DNA of 64,000 nucleotides, taken from Daphnia pulex (Eukaryota > Arthropoda > Branchiopoda > Diplostraca > Daphniidae). Positions 13,065 to 26,009 of this stretch are shown piece after piece. Each line of letters begins with the position of its first letter. The first letter of the stretch is position 1. Where the stretch lies: positions 8,370,001 to 8,434,000 of the forward strand of contig NC_060024.1 in the NCBI RefSeq assembly GCF_021134715.1, in the 5' to 3' direction. Position numbers and translations under genes: made by a program. The notes beneath the pieces were generated by a model, which ran no database searches, had not been told where the DNA came from, and saw only the letters and a list, made by a program, of their open reading frames with translations.

Positions 13065-13470
13065 TTCAATTTGATTGGCGTAATATTTACCTATCAAATT
13101 CTTTGCTTTCTTGAAGAAGGTGAAACTCCGCTCTGAGATCCATCAGAAACGAGTTTCCATTGGAGCTTCATGTCGAAGTAATCCTTTTCTTTTAGATTGC
13201 GGAACTTTATTTTTATTTCTATCCGAGTTGCGTTCCAGCGATAATACCCTAACAAGAACTTTCAAACTTCAAACGTTGTGGAATAATGGTACTATCCCCA
13301 AAAATTAAACAATTAATAGGATTATTTAAAAGTAAAATAATAATGTCATATAATATTAGTTTCCCCGAAATACTTCCCGAACATTTTCAGAATTCTTTAT
13401 TCTTCCTTCTTCGTCCAAATAAGCCTTCCACTGAATTTAAGTAAGTGGAATGTGTTTGACGTAATATTTA
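13065..13470. repeat. Dispersed repeat D, copy 1 (carries a TBC-like exon on the minus strand)
   Basis: Direct-repeat partner of 24725-25106. Shared blocks include TTTCTTGAAGAAGGTGAAAC, TCCATTGGAGCTTCATGTCG and AATTAATAGGATTATTTAAA. On the minus strand its distal part (about 13383-13480) reads IQWKAYLDEEGRIKNSENVR, resembling the region just before the catalytic TBC domain of TBC1D15/17 Rab-GAPs. An in-frame stop precedes it. Confidence 0.65.
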
Positions 13471-14165
13471 CCAATTTTATCTTTATGTTTAGCAAATGAG
13501 CAAAACGAACCTCTTGTGTTGCTGATGCGACCAGGAGCCGGGGCCGGAGCCGGGGCTGGTGCCGGAACTGGAGCCGGTCTTTGATTGTTTGCCGCTTCGG
13601 CACTGCGATAGGATGAAGGTGGCTGATCTTGCGGTGCTGCTTCTTTCCAATCGTTCGTTTGCCTTCTGCGGTCTTGCCTCTCTGGGCTTGTCTGATCGTC
13701 CAGCATTTCTTCCCAAAGATTTCTGCCGATGTTTCGTCTCGGCCTAGCTCTTTGTCTATCTGGCTCTTGAGCTTGAGCTCCGGCTTGATCACGCCTAGGG
13801 AAACTCACTCACAGTAACCTGGTATCCACGGCCAACACTCTTATCTTGCGATTTGCGATGGCCGTGTTCATATTCGCCGTATGAAGACCTAGCGACTGCT
13901 CAAGGTCGGTCACTATTTCTTCTCCCTGAGCTTCAACTAGTTGCTTTAGGTCGGCTCTTAGTTCTGTATCGTCGAACGTTTGATCTCCTGCGAGTCTTAG
14001 CTCCTTTTAGTTATTTTGCGGTTGGCCCTCTGCCTGATCTATGTGCCTGGCCATGCGAGCTGTTAGAGATTCCAATTTGTTTCTTTGCGTCAGCAATGTC
14101 GCTGCTGTGTGCGCTTCCACGGCTGCTATTCGAGCTGGAGTATCCTCAAGGATATATATTTTAAT
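13437..14165 (-). pseudogene. Degenerate minus-strand frame with charged, heptad-like and Pro/Ala-repeat segments
   Basis: Not recognised. About 14165-13810 reads on the minus strand as a Glu/Ala/Leu-rich, coiled-coil-like stretch interrupted by stops. 13808-13437 then holds an open frame rich in Arg/Gln/Pro with a Pro-Ala repeat (APAPAPAPAPG). It could be a retroelement gag remnant or a fragment of a host gene. The stops and the adjoining TBC-like fragment argue against an active gene. Confidence 0.3.
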
Positions 14166-14394
14166 TTTTTAAAACGAGTTTTTCAATTTAGACACAAGCC
14201 CCCCCCCCCCCAAAAAAACAGTCGGTTTTTCATTTTAAATCCTGAAGTTGGGTAGACAACGAGTTATTCGACGAAGATGGGTATTAGTTGCCCAGGGGGA
14301 GTGCAGGCTGCTTACTTGGCCCCATCGTGTGGATGTTGCGGTCGGGATCGTTCAATGCCCGTCAATACAATATGCACGGCACATGGCGGCACAA

Positions 14395-14460
14395 ATCCAT
14401 GTGTAAATGAACAGTGGCTGCGCATGCAGCGACCTGTCCTCTCGTAATCCAAGCACCTTG
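14395..14460 (-). pseudogene. CCCH zinc-finger fragment
   Basis: The minus strand reads CLDYERTGRCMRSHCSFTHG, with Cys-x8-Cys-x4-Cys-x3-His spacing. The wording resembles the RBM26/27-type CCCH finger (CRDYDE..GFCMRG...C.FDHG). Flanking residues do not continue that similarity. I read it as an isolated fragment inside repeat-rich DNA, not a gene. Confidence 0.4.
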
Positions 14461-15058
14461 AACGGTATTCCAAAAAAAACGGGATTATCATCGTAAATCG
14501 CAGGATAGGCAGCCACGACAGGGGGTGGAGAGCGGGCACATCTAGAACTACGAGGGCCAGGAGACGGAATTCTTGGACTGCCTACTCTCTGCACCGGTGG
14601 CGAGCCACTTGGGTTTCTGTCTCAACGACCTACTCCCTTGCAGGTTCATCGTGCCATCTGGGTTTTTGAGTGGGGCTCGACTGGATCTCGCTCCGTTATT
14701 TGCTGTGTCTTGCTGAGTTATCGTCTCAGCTAATATTTGCCTAACGGCTTATTCCGTTTGCATTGCCGGGTCTGATTGGGTTCTTCCAGGCGTTTTGGCA
14801 GTCTCACCCGACCATGGTATCATCGTGGCTCCCCTTTCGTCCGTTCTTCTTTTTTTCAGACTGTAAAATTATATCGAAATGAATAAAACAAGAAGCAGTT
14901 CTTTATTTTTATAAGTGTTTTGTTTTAGACAAAAGACACAGGAACAATATAGATTTACTGTTGGAGTGGCTTTTTAACCGACTCTGGATTTCTTGCGGGA
15001 AGGGTGCTTAGGGTGCTTCTTTTAGTGCCACCTCCTCTCATTATGCCGCAAAATGGAG

Positions 15059-17310
15059 TTATGGTTTGGACTCTGAACCGGAGTTGATCCTTTGCTCCGA
15101 TCTTCTTGGGACCGGGCGGGGCAGTGGTCCGTCTTCTGCCTGAGCTGTGTCATCAGCCACTGGATCGTACTTCACTTGATGAAAAGACAAAATTTGATCC
15201 GGCATGTATAGCTGGAATTTTAAAAATAAAAAAAAACCTGTTACACACTGCGATAAAATTATGAGCAAATTAAATTAATTAAATTTCATAAAATTAAGAC
15301 TCACCGCCTGTTAAGTTGTTATGTTGGGAATTTGGTCCAGTGTGGTTTTTGTCTGTTTGTCTTCTCGTCTTCTCGTCTTCTCTTTTAAAATTGTAAACTC
15401 CAATTTTTCTGGCATGAAAGAGATTCAGATACATCTTCATGTATGCCGCCGTTTTGGCAATCTGTTTTGTAGGACGTACGACACATACTCGAAAATCTAA
15501 AATAAAAAATAATAATTAAACAAAGAATCAACGAAAATCTGTAATAAACTTACTAGTTCCATCGATTTGAAGGATAAGCTCATGCCCATATTGCGATCCT
15601 TGATTGAATTGATTAGACTACATTTGAAGATGATCCTTTTAATCTTTGAATCCAGGAGTGGCTGTACCACATGTGGGTACACACCACCCCCAGGAAATAG
15701 TGCACGTCGGATTTTTCTGGCATAGTGCTCAAAATTATGGGTGGGAAAAATTTCCTAGTATTAAAATATTTGCACATTAAAAAATATTAGTTCAACAACA
15801 AATGTAATTATAGAAAACAAATTACCGAGTCATATATCCATAATTTATCAGATGAGCAATATATTGATCGTAACAGTAATCTTTTGCCAGTTCATATTTT
15901 TCCCTTGTTGAATAAACCCCATTTTTTTCATGACCTGAAAGAATTTAAATTATTGAAAATAATGTGTGAACCATTTTTAATTGCAAAATAACCATAAATA
16001 TGGAGATTTACGAGGACATCACCATTTAACTTAAAATTGTGTTCAACCTCGTATGAAGTTCCAACTAGAGTTGTCGAAAAAACAAATAGACTGTGGCTAT
16101 CTTGTTGTGGACCCCGTGCAACCGACATGGCCCTGCAAATAACACGTAGTTTGAATTTATGATCCTACAAGTATTTTAACTTTACGGCTGGGTTGCGTCG
16201 TCGGCTGTTGGAGATGTGTTTCATTTCCAACACTCAATCCCTAAAATTTGGCAATTAATAGGATTGTTCGGATTATTAGGACTTGTTCACTTTTCGTCCG
16301 CCAACCATGTCTCTCTCTCGAGGATCAGCTTGATGATCTCTAGGTTAAATGGATCCAGAACTGCCACATGAAGAACGCTGGTTGTCGATTAGGAAACCAT
16401 AATCGGATGAAATTAGAGTAATTCTTCTTCAAAAGATGCTTCTGATGGTTCGTAAGCAGAGGGGAAATGGAAACCAGAACATATAAAAAAACACAAAACA
16501 AGTTCTTCAAAATTATAAATGTCCTCCACATCACATTGGTCATCATCGTCAGAATCAGACTGATTTTTTTTTTAATGTGTAGGCCGACATCTCTTCCGCA
16601 TTTGGGAAAAATTTCGAAAACATACACAGGAATTTAGTGGATTTATAGAATAAATTGGAGTAAGACACTTAGAGGTCTTCTACGCTTTCTGTTTGTTTCA
16701 ACGATGCTATAAAAAAATGGTGCCACGCTGACAAGTGTTGTTGAGAAAATATTTAGTAGGTATTCTGAAAGCGTGTCGTAGCTCATAACTTCTTCCAGTA
16801 TCACCAGGCATACATCAATGAACCGCTGGTAGTCTTGAATGATTGTTGCTTTTTTCCAGTCCACCGCATCGTGGAACAAACTTTCAATGTACAGCTATCT
16901 GTCGGCATCACGACAGATTCTCCGGATGACGAGAAGAGACAAAATTTTCATCCTCTTCTCAAACAACAGTCGTGGATAATCCATTTGACCAGTTAAACAG
17001 TGCAGTTGCGTGGGGCTCGAATCTGGTACAAATGTTTTTAATATCGAGTACCGTTTTCGGCAGAGAGGGTAAATTTTTTCTCCATGAATTTTAAATTTTT
17101 TAAATGGCGTCATCAAACGAAGCTGGCACGTCAGCTTAACTGTGAAAATTTAAAGCATGTTTTAAAAAAAGTACAAATAAAATACTGGTTTTACCTGGTG
17201 CGATGATGTTCTCTAAAAATGTCACTCAAATTGCCACGAACAGCAGCAGCTTCTTGACCATGGCTATGAGGGTAATAATTAATAATGTAAACTTCGTTTC
17301 TTTTCGTCAT
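15059..17310 (-). pseudogene. Broken multi-exon gene of unknown function with an ankyrin-like segment
   Basis: Several minus-strand segments have coding character and plausible AG/GT borders. These are about 17310-17173 (MTKRNEVYIINYYPHSHGQE), 17137-16680 (FVPDSSPTQLHCLTGQMDYP, then SLFHDAVDWKKATIIQDYQR), 16460-16300 (TTSVLHVAVLDPFNLEIIKL, reading like an ankyrin repeat), 16132-15990 (LVGTSYEVEHNFKLNGDVLV), 15925-15838, 15757-15550 (YPHVVQPLLDSKIKRII), 15490-15300 and 15230-15059. There is an in-frame TAG near 16893-16895, further stops near 16400, and one junction whose phase fails. The family is not identified. It is probably a decayed host gene or captured fragments. Confidence 0.4.
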
Positions 17311-17964
17311 TCGATTCGGACAATCTTGGGACTATTTCAAACGACAATGGAGGTAACAAACATGACCCCCAAGGAATAGTTAAATTATTAAGGTATATAA
17401 AGTACACAGTTAATGAAAACTATACTTCCCTGTTTGAGATAAATTATATCATCTGGTGTCACGTAATGAGTAGCCCCATCTTGATCTCATGGAAGTTTCC
17501 TGGCGTTCGTAAATCCAGCTCTAATATTAACCATTTATATCAGTAGCAGTTTCAGATTCAGACGCAATGACGACAGGGAGTAGTGGGTGAATGACACGAA
17601 AGATGATTGACATTAAAAAAGTGGCAACAATAAGTGACACACCTCATATACAGTAAAAAGAACACATTTCCCCCCTTTTAGGTTTATTTTGCGCTTTTCC
17701 ATTCTCTTATTCTCTTTTCCTTTCCCACTATTTCGGGGGAAAATCGAGTTTTGTCGGAGTAAATTTTTAACCTGTCGGGCTAAAAGTGACCTCTGTCGGA
17801 ATCATGTCGAGGTCTTGTCGACGTTAAATTTTGTCTGAAAGGATCTCCACTTTCTGAAACCAGATGTATTACATTTTTTAAAAAATTTGTTTTTAACTTT
17901 AAACTTAGATTGCAAGAAAAAAGTAGTTTACTTGTATTCATTAGTTTAGTTTTTGAGTTTTTCA

Positions 17965-20395
17965 TGACATTACAAAATGATTTGTCAATTTTGCGATGAT
18001 CAAATGATGAATGCCATGATTTCTCAATTTCAATTTATTTCCTTTTCTAGGGCAGTGTTAACTTCAAACAGTTAAGTTTCAAATTTAGGATGCTTAAAGA
18101 ACAATAAGATGATCTTCTTCGAAATCTGTGAAATAAAAAAAATGTAACGATGGAGTTTTATTTTTCAATCCATGATTGGCAAATCAATCCAATAAATATC
18201 AAATCTTGGCAAAAGAACCGTGGAATTTGTTTCTTGTGTGGGATGCAGAAGTCCCGTTCATCTCAGTTGTTTACCTGGAAATGCACTTGGGAAAGGTAAA
18301 CTTAATAACACATAAAAAGTATAAGTGGCAAAAGGTTAAATTTGTTTGCAGATTTTTTTAAGGCTGCATTGTGTTAATGAAGAAAAAAACAAAGATTCCA
18401 ACTTGAAATGCGCTGCATGCACTGTCCCTGTGATGAGAACAGCAGCCGAACAGGTTTCTGATTTGTTCCTGTCTCGGGATGAGAACATCCAAACAAGTTT
18501 CTGATGTGCATTTATCTGTGATGAGAACAAGGCTGCAGCTTATTTGTCCTGTAAGTAAAGATAATGACATTTATAATTTAAATAGTGAGTGGTTGTTGAA
18601 ATCAGCCAGAACCCTGGTGTGACCATCTTGCTAATTGATTGAATGGGATTAAAAACATGACTCCACTTGTAGAGATGATGCCTATAAGAATAAATATATA
18701 ATTTGAATATAATTGCAATGTAATTAACTATAAATTTTAAAAATAATGCGGCCGTTGTCCAACAACCAACAATTTCCACACCAGTTGTTATGCTTGAGCT
18801 GACGAGTGATTTTGAACGCCAAGTTTTGAGAAACCCCATTTCGCGCAATCTTTAAACAATTAGCTTATTAGGAGCTACATTGAAAGACCAGTCCCAACGC
18901 AGGAGCCCAGTGTCAACGATCCAACGAACCCACAAGCCAATCATTATCGGTCTGTTTCGTGTTTTTCAAGATCGATGCAAAAGTGGCATATAATGGAACT
19001 AATATACAATAATACTTTTTTTTTACTACTTATATGTCATCGATTGCTCATCAATGATACGGAACGTTGAATTGGAAAACGGAGAACACTAAAATGTGGA
19101 ATGGTCATCTGGCGATGATATTACCGGCCCAAAATAAATTCCTGTCCAGCAATCGTCACTCAGGTTGGCAAAAACTTTGTCGAAAAGCGGGAACATACTT
19201 GTAACCTGAAGCAGCATGATAAGGTTAACAGAATTCTTCCCGTCTTCCTGGGATGAGACCTACGACCTAAATAATGTAAGGGAGCCCCCTTTAAAATGGT
19301 AGAACCCCTTTTGGCGGAGACGCTGTTAAAAAAACCAACTAGGAACCGATGGAGCGTTCCGTTTTAGCAAGAGCTGTTTCCAGGATTATGACAAAATTAT
19401 TCACAATAAAACCTGAAGGATCTTTTCTTCCAAATCAAACATGAAAACCTCCCTAAGGATTTTTGCCGGGGAGAGGTTCTAGTAGAGAACAAGCGTCATC
19501 TCATTTACATGACAGCAGAACAAAATTGCTTTACTGAAATCTGCCGTGAGAAGGCATATCGATGGGTACATTTTAAATCATCGACAAACCATTCACACAG
19601 CTTTTTTCCGTTCATAGTTTCATTCGGAAGGATAAAAATCTGAAACAGATTCCTGGATGTTTTATATTCCTGTCTGGGCGGACGGAAAGCGACTACAGAA
19701 AAATTTAACTTATTCCTCATGAAAAAATCCCCGAAATGTTTTTACTATCTAGAAAAAGAAATGAAGGAATTGTTTCAACTGGGGTATATCCTTCTCCATC
19801 GTAAAAAGCATGGACATGAATTGGTCAAGAATTTTTTTCGCATTTGCGTGTCAATTGGATTGCCGGAGTAAGAGTGTGGCCCCCCGTTAAGTGGTCTGTT
19901 TTTAACAAAACCAGTCAGAACGAATAGTAACGCCGAAGGTTGGCATAATCGTATCAATGAAAGGGCGAGGGCAAAAGTAAATATTTATGAACTGGTCCCA
20001 AAACTGTTTTTGGAAGCTAAATTTATCCCCTTGCAAATAAAGTGCTTTGTAGAGACAAAATCTTAAAACGTTGTCGAAAAGTCATGGCTTGAGTAAATGT
20101 AAAATTAATTAGACTGTGGGAGTATTACCAAACAATGCTAAAATTAATTACTAATCAAACATAAACGAAAATTTGCCTAATTGCTAAGGCGATTCGTGAA
20201 ATGTCGATTCAACAACCTATTTTATGCTGAATTGACCAGTATCCCTTAAAATACTCAATAACCAATGTTTTTGAGTTTAGTTTTGATTTTGAATTACATA
20301 GATTATTTGTAAAAAACACAATGCAAACGGAGAAAACAGAACCAGGGTGCTTCTCAAGTTGCATTTATTATTATGAAATTTTGGAAGGTGGTTTT
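17965..20395 (+). mobile_element. MULE (Mutator-like) DNA transposon relic, FLYWCH-type transposase
   Basis: Plus-strand relic of a Mutator-like transposase. In order: a FLYWCH-like zinc-finger remnant at about 18310-18470 (KYKWQKVKFVC, LKCAACTVPVMRTAAEQV); the start of the DDE core near 19560, where a GATGGGTACATTT reading suggests the usual DGTF motif broken by one extra base; PFTQLFSVHSFI and CFIFLSGRTESDY to about 19700; and a C-terminal AEGWHNRINERARAKVNIYE motif at about 19935-20000, typical of MULE transposases. Multiple stops and frameshifts make it inactive. The ends are homologous to the copy at 30400-33225, which defines the boundaries only roughly. Confidence 0.65.
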
Positions 20396-20599
20396 TTTAG
20401 CCGGCAATGGACTAGAGTGTCAACGTTCTTTTTTTAAGGCAAAGCTTTTGGTTGCTCGGTCGCAACGAGGATGGATACCGATGCTTCTGACCCCAGTCAG
20501 CAAAATCGTGGAGTTTCAAGAGGTAATTAAACACTTCAAAATCAAAACTTTTCTTTGCAGATTTGTAAGGTGATGTATCTCGATACAATACCCCTCCTC

Positions 20600-21065
20600 C
20601 TAGCCAAAGTGATTTCGATCACGTTCATCAGCGTTCTAGTAGTGTTCTTTCATTAATTATTTCAAAGTTTAGTCACAATTAATGTTTTTACTATTGAAAC
20701 TTAACCAGGGCCACTGCAGATACTCAGGAGTAATCTTTGGGATTGAACTGCCCAGAGGATGTGCTATGCATCAGCGATTCTCAACACAACCATGGTAATC
20801 AGTAACGTTTGAGCGAAGGTAAGCCTGTAATTGAATCAAAGTAATTTTTATGCAGGGCATTAATGTCAGGTATACTATCTTGTGCACAGGAGAGTTGAAT
20901 GAAGCTGATCCACAACATCGACGACCTCCATTACCGGCAAGGGCAACTACATTTTCATCTTTCATCTCTAACGTTTCACCCGTCTTCCAGCCAAAATGAT
21001 GTCGATCACGTTAATCAACGTTCTAGTAGTTTACTCTCATGAATTCTTTTGAAGTTATTATGCCC
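20600..21065. repeat. Imperfect direct duplication, about 390 bp apart
   Basis: About 20602-20670 and 20992-21062 share GATCACGTT.ATCA.CGTTCTAGTAGT and following bases in the same orientation. No protein reading explains it. Confidence 0.5.
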
Positions 21066-22691
21066 CTACTTACCCAAAACTAAAAGACGCCATTATAGTC
21101 TCTGTGTGCCTCGTTTAAGCCAACACTGGTCGAAAACTCGTCTCTGCGTAACATGATATATTACATTCTACAATAAGGTAACTTATCGTATTTTATGTCA
21201 TATAATACTCTTTCTAGTTATAACATTATGTAGTTGATTCTATTTAACATCACTAATTGTCTTGTTTTTTTTTTTTACTTTTTTGGATAGTGGAAATGTT
21301 TCAAACACGAAAAAGAGGTTGACAAGGAGTTGAAGTAAGGGATGAGGAAGAAGGACAACATTGGCCAAAATATCGTGGTGTTGCCCAGAAGAGAAGGCCA
21401 CATTCAACGAACACCATCCTTCACTTTTTCTGAATCTGGAGGAATCGGTTACCTTGGGACTGAACGTGATTGGCAAGTCTTTCAAGAACATTCCCACGTC
21501 ACCATTCCAGGTCCGTTGCCTAAATGTTTTTGTTTTCTTCCTTTCTTTTGTTTGTTTTTTTTGTTTTTTGGTCGTGAACGATCATTTCGGAAATTTTTCT
21601 GGAAGTTCTGTGTTCCTTTTGTCTTACTCATTCAAGGACTTTTGCCTGTCTTGTTTTTTTTATAAGAGTGTATTTATTTATATACCCCAACCAGAATTTG
21701 TAATGTAGTGCTGACCAGCAGGCGTCCATCTGTTGTAAATGGGGGGGGGAGGGTTCGGGTTCATTAATCCATTTGAAACTGAGGACGTTTCGTAAAAAAC
21801 AACCGGCGCGTGATGATCGGTCTCTAGTTTCGTTTCTCTTATTTTTTTTTTGTTAATAGTACCTGCTGAAGCTGACCAAACAAGTGTGTTGTTTAAGCCC
21901 AAATACTGCCATGACAATAGCCACAGATTGTTTACATTTTTTACGTCTGTGGTTGGTACATGCTATATACAGAAAATTACTACAACATGAAAGATGGGAC
22001 TTACACAGCAGGGGTATATGTTTACGGTAATTATTTCACTAAGATTTAAAATAATAGAAACACTGAAATTTTCATTTTATTTTAAAGGGGATAGTGACAA
22101 TACTACCAGGTCAACATAAAAAAAACATTAGAAGTAGTATTTTATTACAGCGAAGAAGAGACTATACCCTACGCTGACGAGGAAAATTAAGTCATAATTT
22201 AATATCCATTGTTTAAAGCATTCTTATATATACTGCAATTACATTATTGGGAAACAGAGCTATTGTTGAAAGTGAATAAAAGTATATAATTGTAAGCTTT
22301 TTGATTTCTTTCATTGCATTATTCGTCATCCGCATATTAGAGTGTGCGTGGAAATAAAATTCATTCGCAATCAATTACACATGGGTGTGTTCATATTAGG
22401 CTTATTCTGTATTATATAGTATTATTAAGCCTTGTCTGACTTTGTCTGACCAATTGATGAAGGTCAGATAACGTCAGACAAAGTCAGACAAGGCGGGACG
22501 GGCTATTGTAGCAGACATCATCTTGACTCGAATGTTGCGTTTCCGCGATGGTAACAAATGTAAAAAAAATGTCGAAAAGCCCTATAAGTCGTGCTGAAAA
22601 TATCAATACAAAATTGCAAAACTAAAAAATTTTATCAGCATAGCATCACTTTTATTTAAGCAAACACAAGAAAGGTAATTTGGGTTAAAAT
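21066..22691. other. Region without a recognisable gene
   Basis: There is an open plus-strand stretch at 21342-21510 (GHIQRTPSFTFSESGGIGYL) followed by a GT donor-like site, but no recognisable family and no supported partner exons. A perfect 21-bp hairpin lies at 22430-22493. The rest is AT-rich with no feature I can support. Confidence 0.3.
22430..22493. repeat. Perfect 21-bp inverted repeat (hairpin)
   Basis: The left arm 22430-22450 and right arm 22473-22493 are perfect reverse complements separated by 22 bp. Each arm is itself a tandem of TTGTCTGAC-type units. It may be the core of a small palindromic element. Confidence 0.8.
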
Positions 22692-22980
22692 CAGAAAAAA
22701 CTGCTGACTTTTAAAACGTAATTTGAGTATCGCCCCCATCGCCACTAGACGATAAACCAGTTCCCGTGGCATAACTAGGGCGGGGCCTAAAAAGAGGAAG
22801 GGAAGAAAATCGGCTTTAAGAAAAAGCCCTTGGGGTGTTGTGTTTGTGTTCAGGAATCCATTATCGTCCGGCAGATGGCCTCTGACGTTAAAAAACACCA
22901 AACGGCAGTGGTATTCCGTATTCGGGCTTGCACTGTCGAAGAGAGAGGTTCTCTAACGTTTCTTTTGCAGAATTTTACCG
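22692..22980. repeat. Dispersed repeat R, copy 2
   Basis: Same-orientation copy of 12700-12973. It shares CAGAAAAAACTGCTGAC at the start and the TTTTACCG end, and carries a few small indels. Confidence 0.75.
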
Positions 22981-22984
22981 GCAA

Positions 22985-24111
22985 AGAGATTGGCTTATTG
23001 ACATAAATATTACTCATAAGAATTTTCGGCTTAGTTTACCTTCATAATATTGGCAGCATTATCGGTAACGACGGCAGCTATTTTTCTTATTAGGCCCCAT
23101 TCGGTCACAATATTTTTCAGTCCTTTTGCTAAATTTTCGGCGGTATGACTGGTTTCAAACGCAATAGTGTTCAACACTCTTGAAACCATTTTCCATTTTT
23201 CCGACAAATAGTGGACTGTAACGGTCATATAACCATCATTGGTTAAAGAAGTTCAGCAGTCTGTTGTCAGGGCGACATACGGGACTTTTCTTTCCTTCAT
23301 CAATTTCCCTTTTGCATCCCTTTAATTATGTAAATTTAGTAAATCATATTTAAAATTAAATTTATGAAAGCGGTAGACAACCTATATAGTTGAGGCAAAA
23401 TTGTGTGTGTAATGGTGCCGCAACACGGAAGAGTCAACCGCGGATCATTGTGGCGGATAAGGTCGGAAAAATGTTGATTTTTCACCAGTGACAACGGCTG
23501 CATATTCCGGGAAATATATAAAACCAGAGCCACGAAAAAAGCCTGCAATTTTACACTTGATGTGGAATAAGGCATATTGCCTATATCTATATTACTACCT
23601 ATGTGTAAAAGCAAATCAAGTTTTATACATAGCAACATATCTCTTTTAAATTATGTTCATCACTATCAATTCGCAACTTCTATTTCATAATTTTCTTAAT
23701 CTTACTATTTGATGTTGAACTTGTCGTCGACGAACTTATTGATTCAGACGTTGTTGGAGCAGTAGCAGATGGTAGTGGAGCAGACGACGATATCGATGGA
23801 ACTGGATCATCTGCTAACGTAGCATTACTGCCCATTTCCTCATTTTCTTCGGTATCTGTGCCGTCAAGCAGTCGGTTAGGTCGGCTTGAAGTCTTCTGTT
23901 TTTTTCTTTTAGGTTGACGTTTGTCTTTGATGTTGTTATAAGCCTCTATGTGCAAGGATTCTTTGCTTTTTTCAAGATTTGACCAAAGGTTAGAAGTGTT
24001 CGCTCTAAATTCCCGAAGTTCTTGGTACAAGGTACATCGCCAAAATCGTTTATCCTCCACCACGATATCCTCGAAATAATCCCAAACGACACTTGTTTTC
24101 CGCTTTGGCAT
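22985..24111 (-). mobile_element. hAT-family transposase relic with N-terminal BED finger
   Basis: Minus strand. 24111-23680 begins MPKRKTSVVWDYFEDIVVED and continues with a single Cys (RFWRCTLY) where a BED finger expects a Cys pair, then a Lys-rich nuclear-signal-like run (KRQPKRKKQK) and a Ser/Thr-rich tail. Further on, 23228-23031 reads ENLAKGLKNIVTEWGL and AAVVTDNAANI, matching the T-DNA-N-M motif of hAT/ZBED transposases. The middle is broken (stops and frame changes around 23240-23680), and the catalytic C-terminal dimerisation domain is missing. It is an inactive remnant, flanked on the left by repeat R. Confidence 0.65.
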
Positions 24112-24724
24112 TACTATAGGTTATTGCAACCTACTACCAGTCAGCACTCAACACGAAAAAAGCTCAACTATTCATCTATCACTACATTAAACGAACATTC
24201 TATCACTACATTAAATCAATTAAAAAGTAAAGATGATGAGATTTAAAAAAGACATTTGGGAAATGGTAGACGAGAGGGTTAAATGAGGGAGGAAGGTGGT
24301 GGAAGCATGGCTCATGGCCGCTTTTACCGGGTCTAAACGTACATTAGACGACAAAAGTTACATATGGACATCATCTTTACTTTTTAATTGGTTCAATTAT
24401 TTTATTTATTTGTTAACGAAGGGTTTCTCTTCGTTCCAGTGAATTGTTGATTCTGTGGTGCGTCTTGTGACTTGAACAGCCGACGTTCGCCATTTCACTT
24501 CTCTTTGTACGACACACACGTTCACACACGTGGACAGGCCCATTTTCCCCCTCGTGCAGGTAATTTGATCTTTTATTTAATTCATTGAAGTCGTCTATTG
24601 GTCGTATGAAATAGTCTAGAAAAAGCCCATTGTATCGCTATCGTCGTAATCGATTATTTGAAAAATACAGATATGTCTGTATGGATATATCGCCATCACT
24701 AGTGATTACTTTCAAATTAGTATA

Positions 24725-25106
24725 TTCAATTTGATTGGTGTAATCTAAGCTAGCGAATTCTTTGCTTTCTTGAAGAAGGTGAAACGCGCTTTTTGGATCT
24801 CAGAATCGAGTTTCCATTGGAGCTTCATGTCGAAGTAAGCCTTTTCTGTTAGGTTGCGAAACTTTTACTTATATCCGAGTTGTATTCCAGGGACATTACC
24901 CTAAAAAGAAGTTTCAAAATTCTTTGTGAAATGATGGCTCTATAACCTAAAATTAGACAATTAATAGGATTATTTAAATGTCATTTGATATAAGTTTCCC
25001 CGAAATACTTCGCCGAACATTTTGAGAATTCTTTAATTTTCCTTCTTCGTCCAAGTAAGCCTTCCACTGAATGTCAGTAAGTGGAATGTGTTTGACGTAA
25101 TATTTA
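24725..25106. repeat. Dispersed repeat D, copy 2 (carries a TBC-like exon on the minus strand)
   Basis: Direct-repeat partner of 13065-13470. The minus-strand TBC-like segment reads PLTDIQWKAYLDEEGKLKN without the in-frame stop found in copy 1, but it shifts frame after NSQNV. Confidence 0.65.
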
Positions 25107-25819
25107 ACGTACAGATAGTTGGAAGTATGATAGACGAGAGCTTAACATAGGCTCGTCAACCCCCCAAGATAAAATAAAGGGAAGGGGGGACATAAAGGTG
25201 ATTAATCAACTGGCGGATTGTACGACGGTCCCCAGATCGTACTGGCGTAAGTGGGCCGGAAGAGTGACTCTGTGGTCGGATCGCGTCGTCCGCTGTTGAA
25301 GATGTGTTTAATTTCCAACCCTCAATCCCCTAAAATTTGGCAATTAATAAGATTATTTTAAATTAAAATAATAACGTCATTTGATTTCAGTTACACATCA
25401 ATTTTATTGTTGACGAACTTCTTGAGTATTCTAAATTTTTCATCGTAACGTACCCAACCTTTTTAGACTTATTTACGTGAATAACGTAACTATGGGCTCA
25501 TCGGCTGATATAAACCACTAACCACAGTGTTGCCAGTCTTATATTCGGATGGAAAACTTGACGAAGTGGAAGTTTCTTTCCATTGCGCTAAGTGAACTTT
25601 CGGCTAAAGTCTATTCTTCTCCACGTTTTTCAACAACTAAGCCCCGAGCTTATACACGATGCTAGCGCAACAAGTTTCGATCTTTTGATGGATATCCTTC
25701 ATGCTAGTACATTAAATCAAGGGTTGGATTTGCTTCCTGAATGTCGACATATGGTTGATCCCAATGCGTTTTTCAAATGTCTGGACTCTGTTTTCAGCCA
25801 CTATAGCAAGGCAGAAGCG

Positions 25820-25950
25820 ACACAAGGGGACCAAAAGCCACCGAAAACAAAATCCCAAATCGCCACAATCGTTAGCCTCCAAATAGGCAATGAAATCCGT
25901 ATCCACGGCTTCCATGAGAACTCTAAGTTCTTTAAATCGAGGTAACATAT
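25820..25950 (-). pseudogene. TBC1D15/17-like Rab-GAP fragment
   Basis: The minus strand reads FKELRVLMEAVDTDFIAYLE followed by CGDLGFCFRWLLVP. This matches the late TBC domain of TBC1D15/17, where a LxxLLxxLDxxFxxYLE segment precedes the YFCFRWLL motif. Similarity stops abruptly after WLLVP at about 25825. The sequence to the left reads as an open frame on the other strand (25592-25830) of unknown kind. This is an isolated exon-sized fragment, not a working GAP. Confidence 0.6.
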
Positions 25951-26009
25951 TGACAGCTGGATCTCCCTGGAAGTTCTACTAACTAATTTATTTCCAATAT
26001 GAGCTTTCC

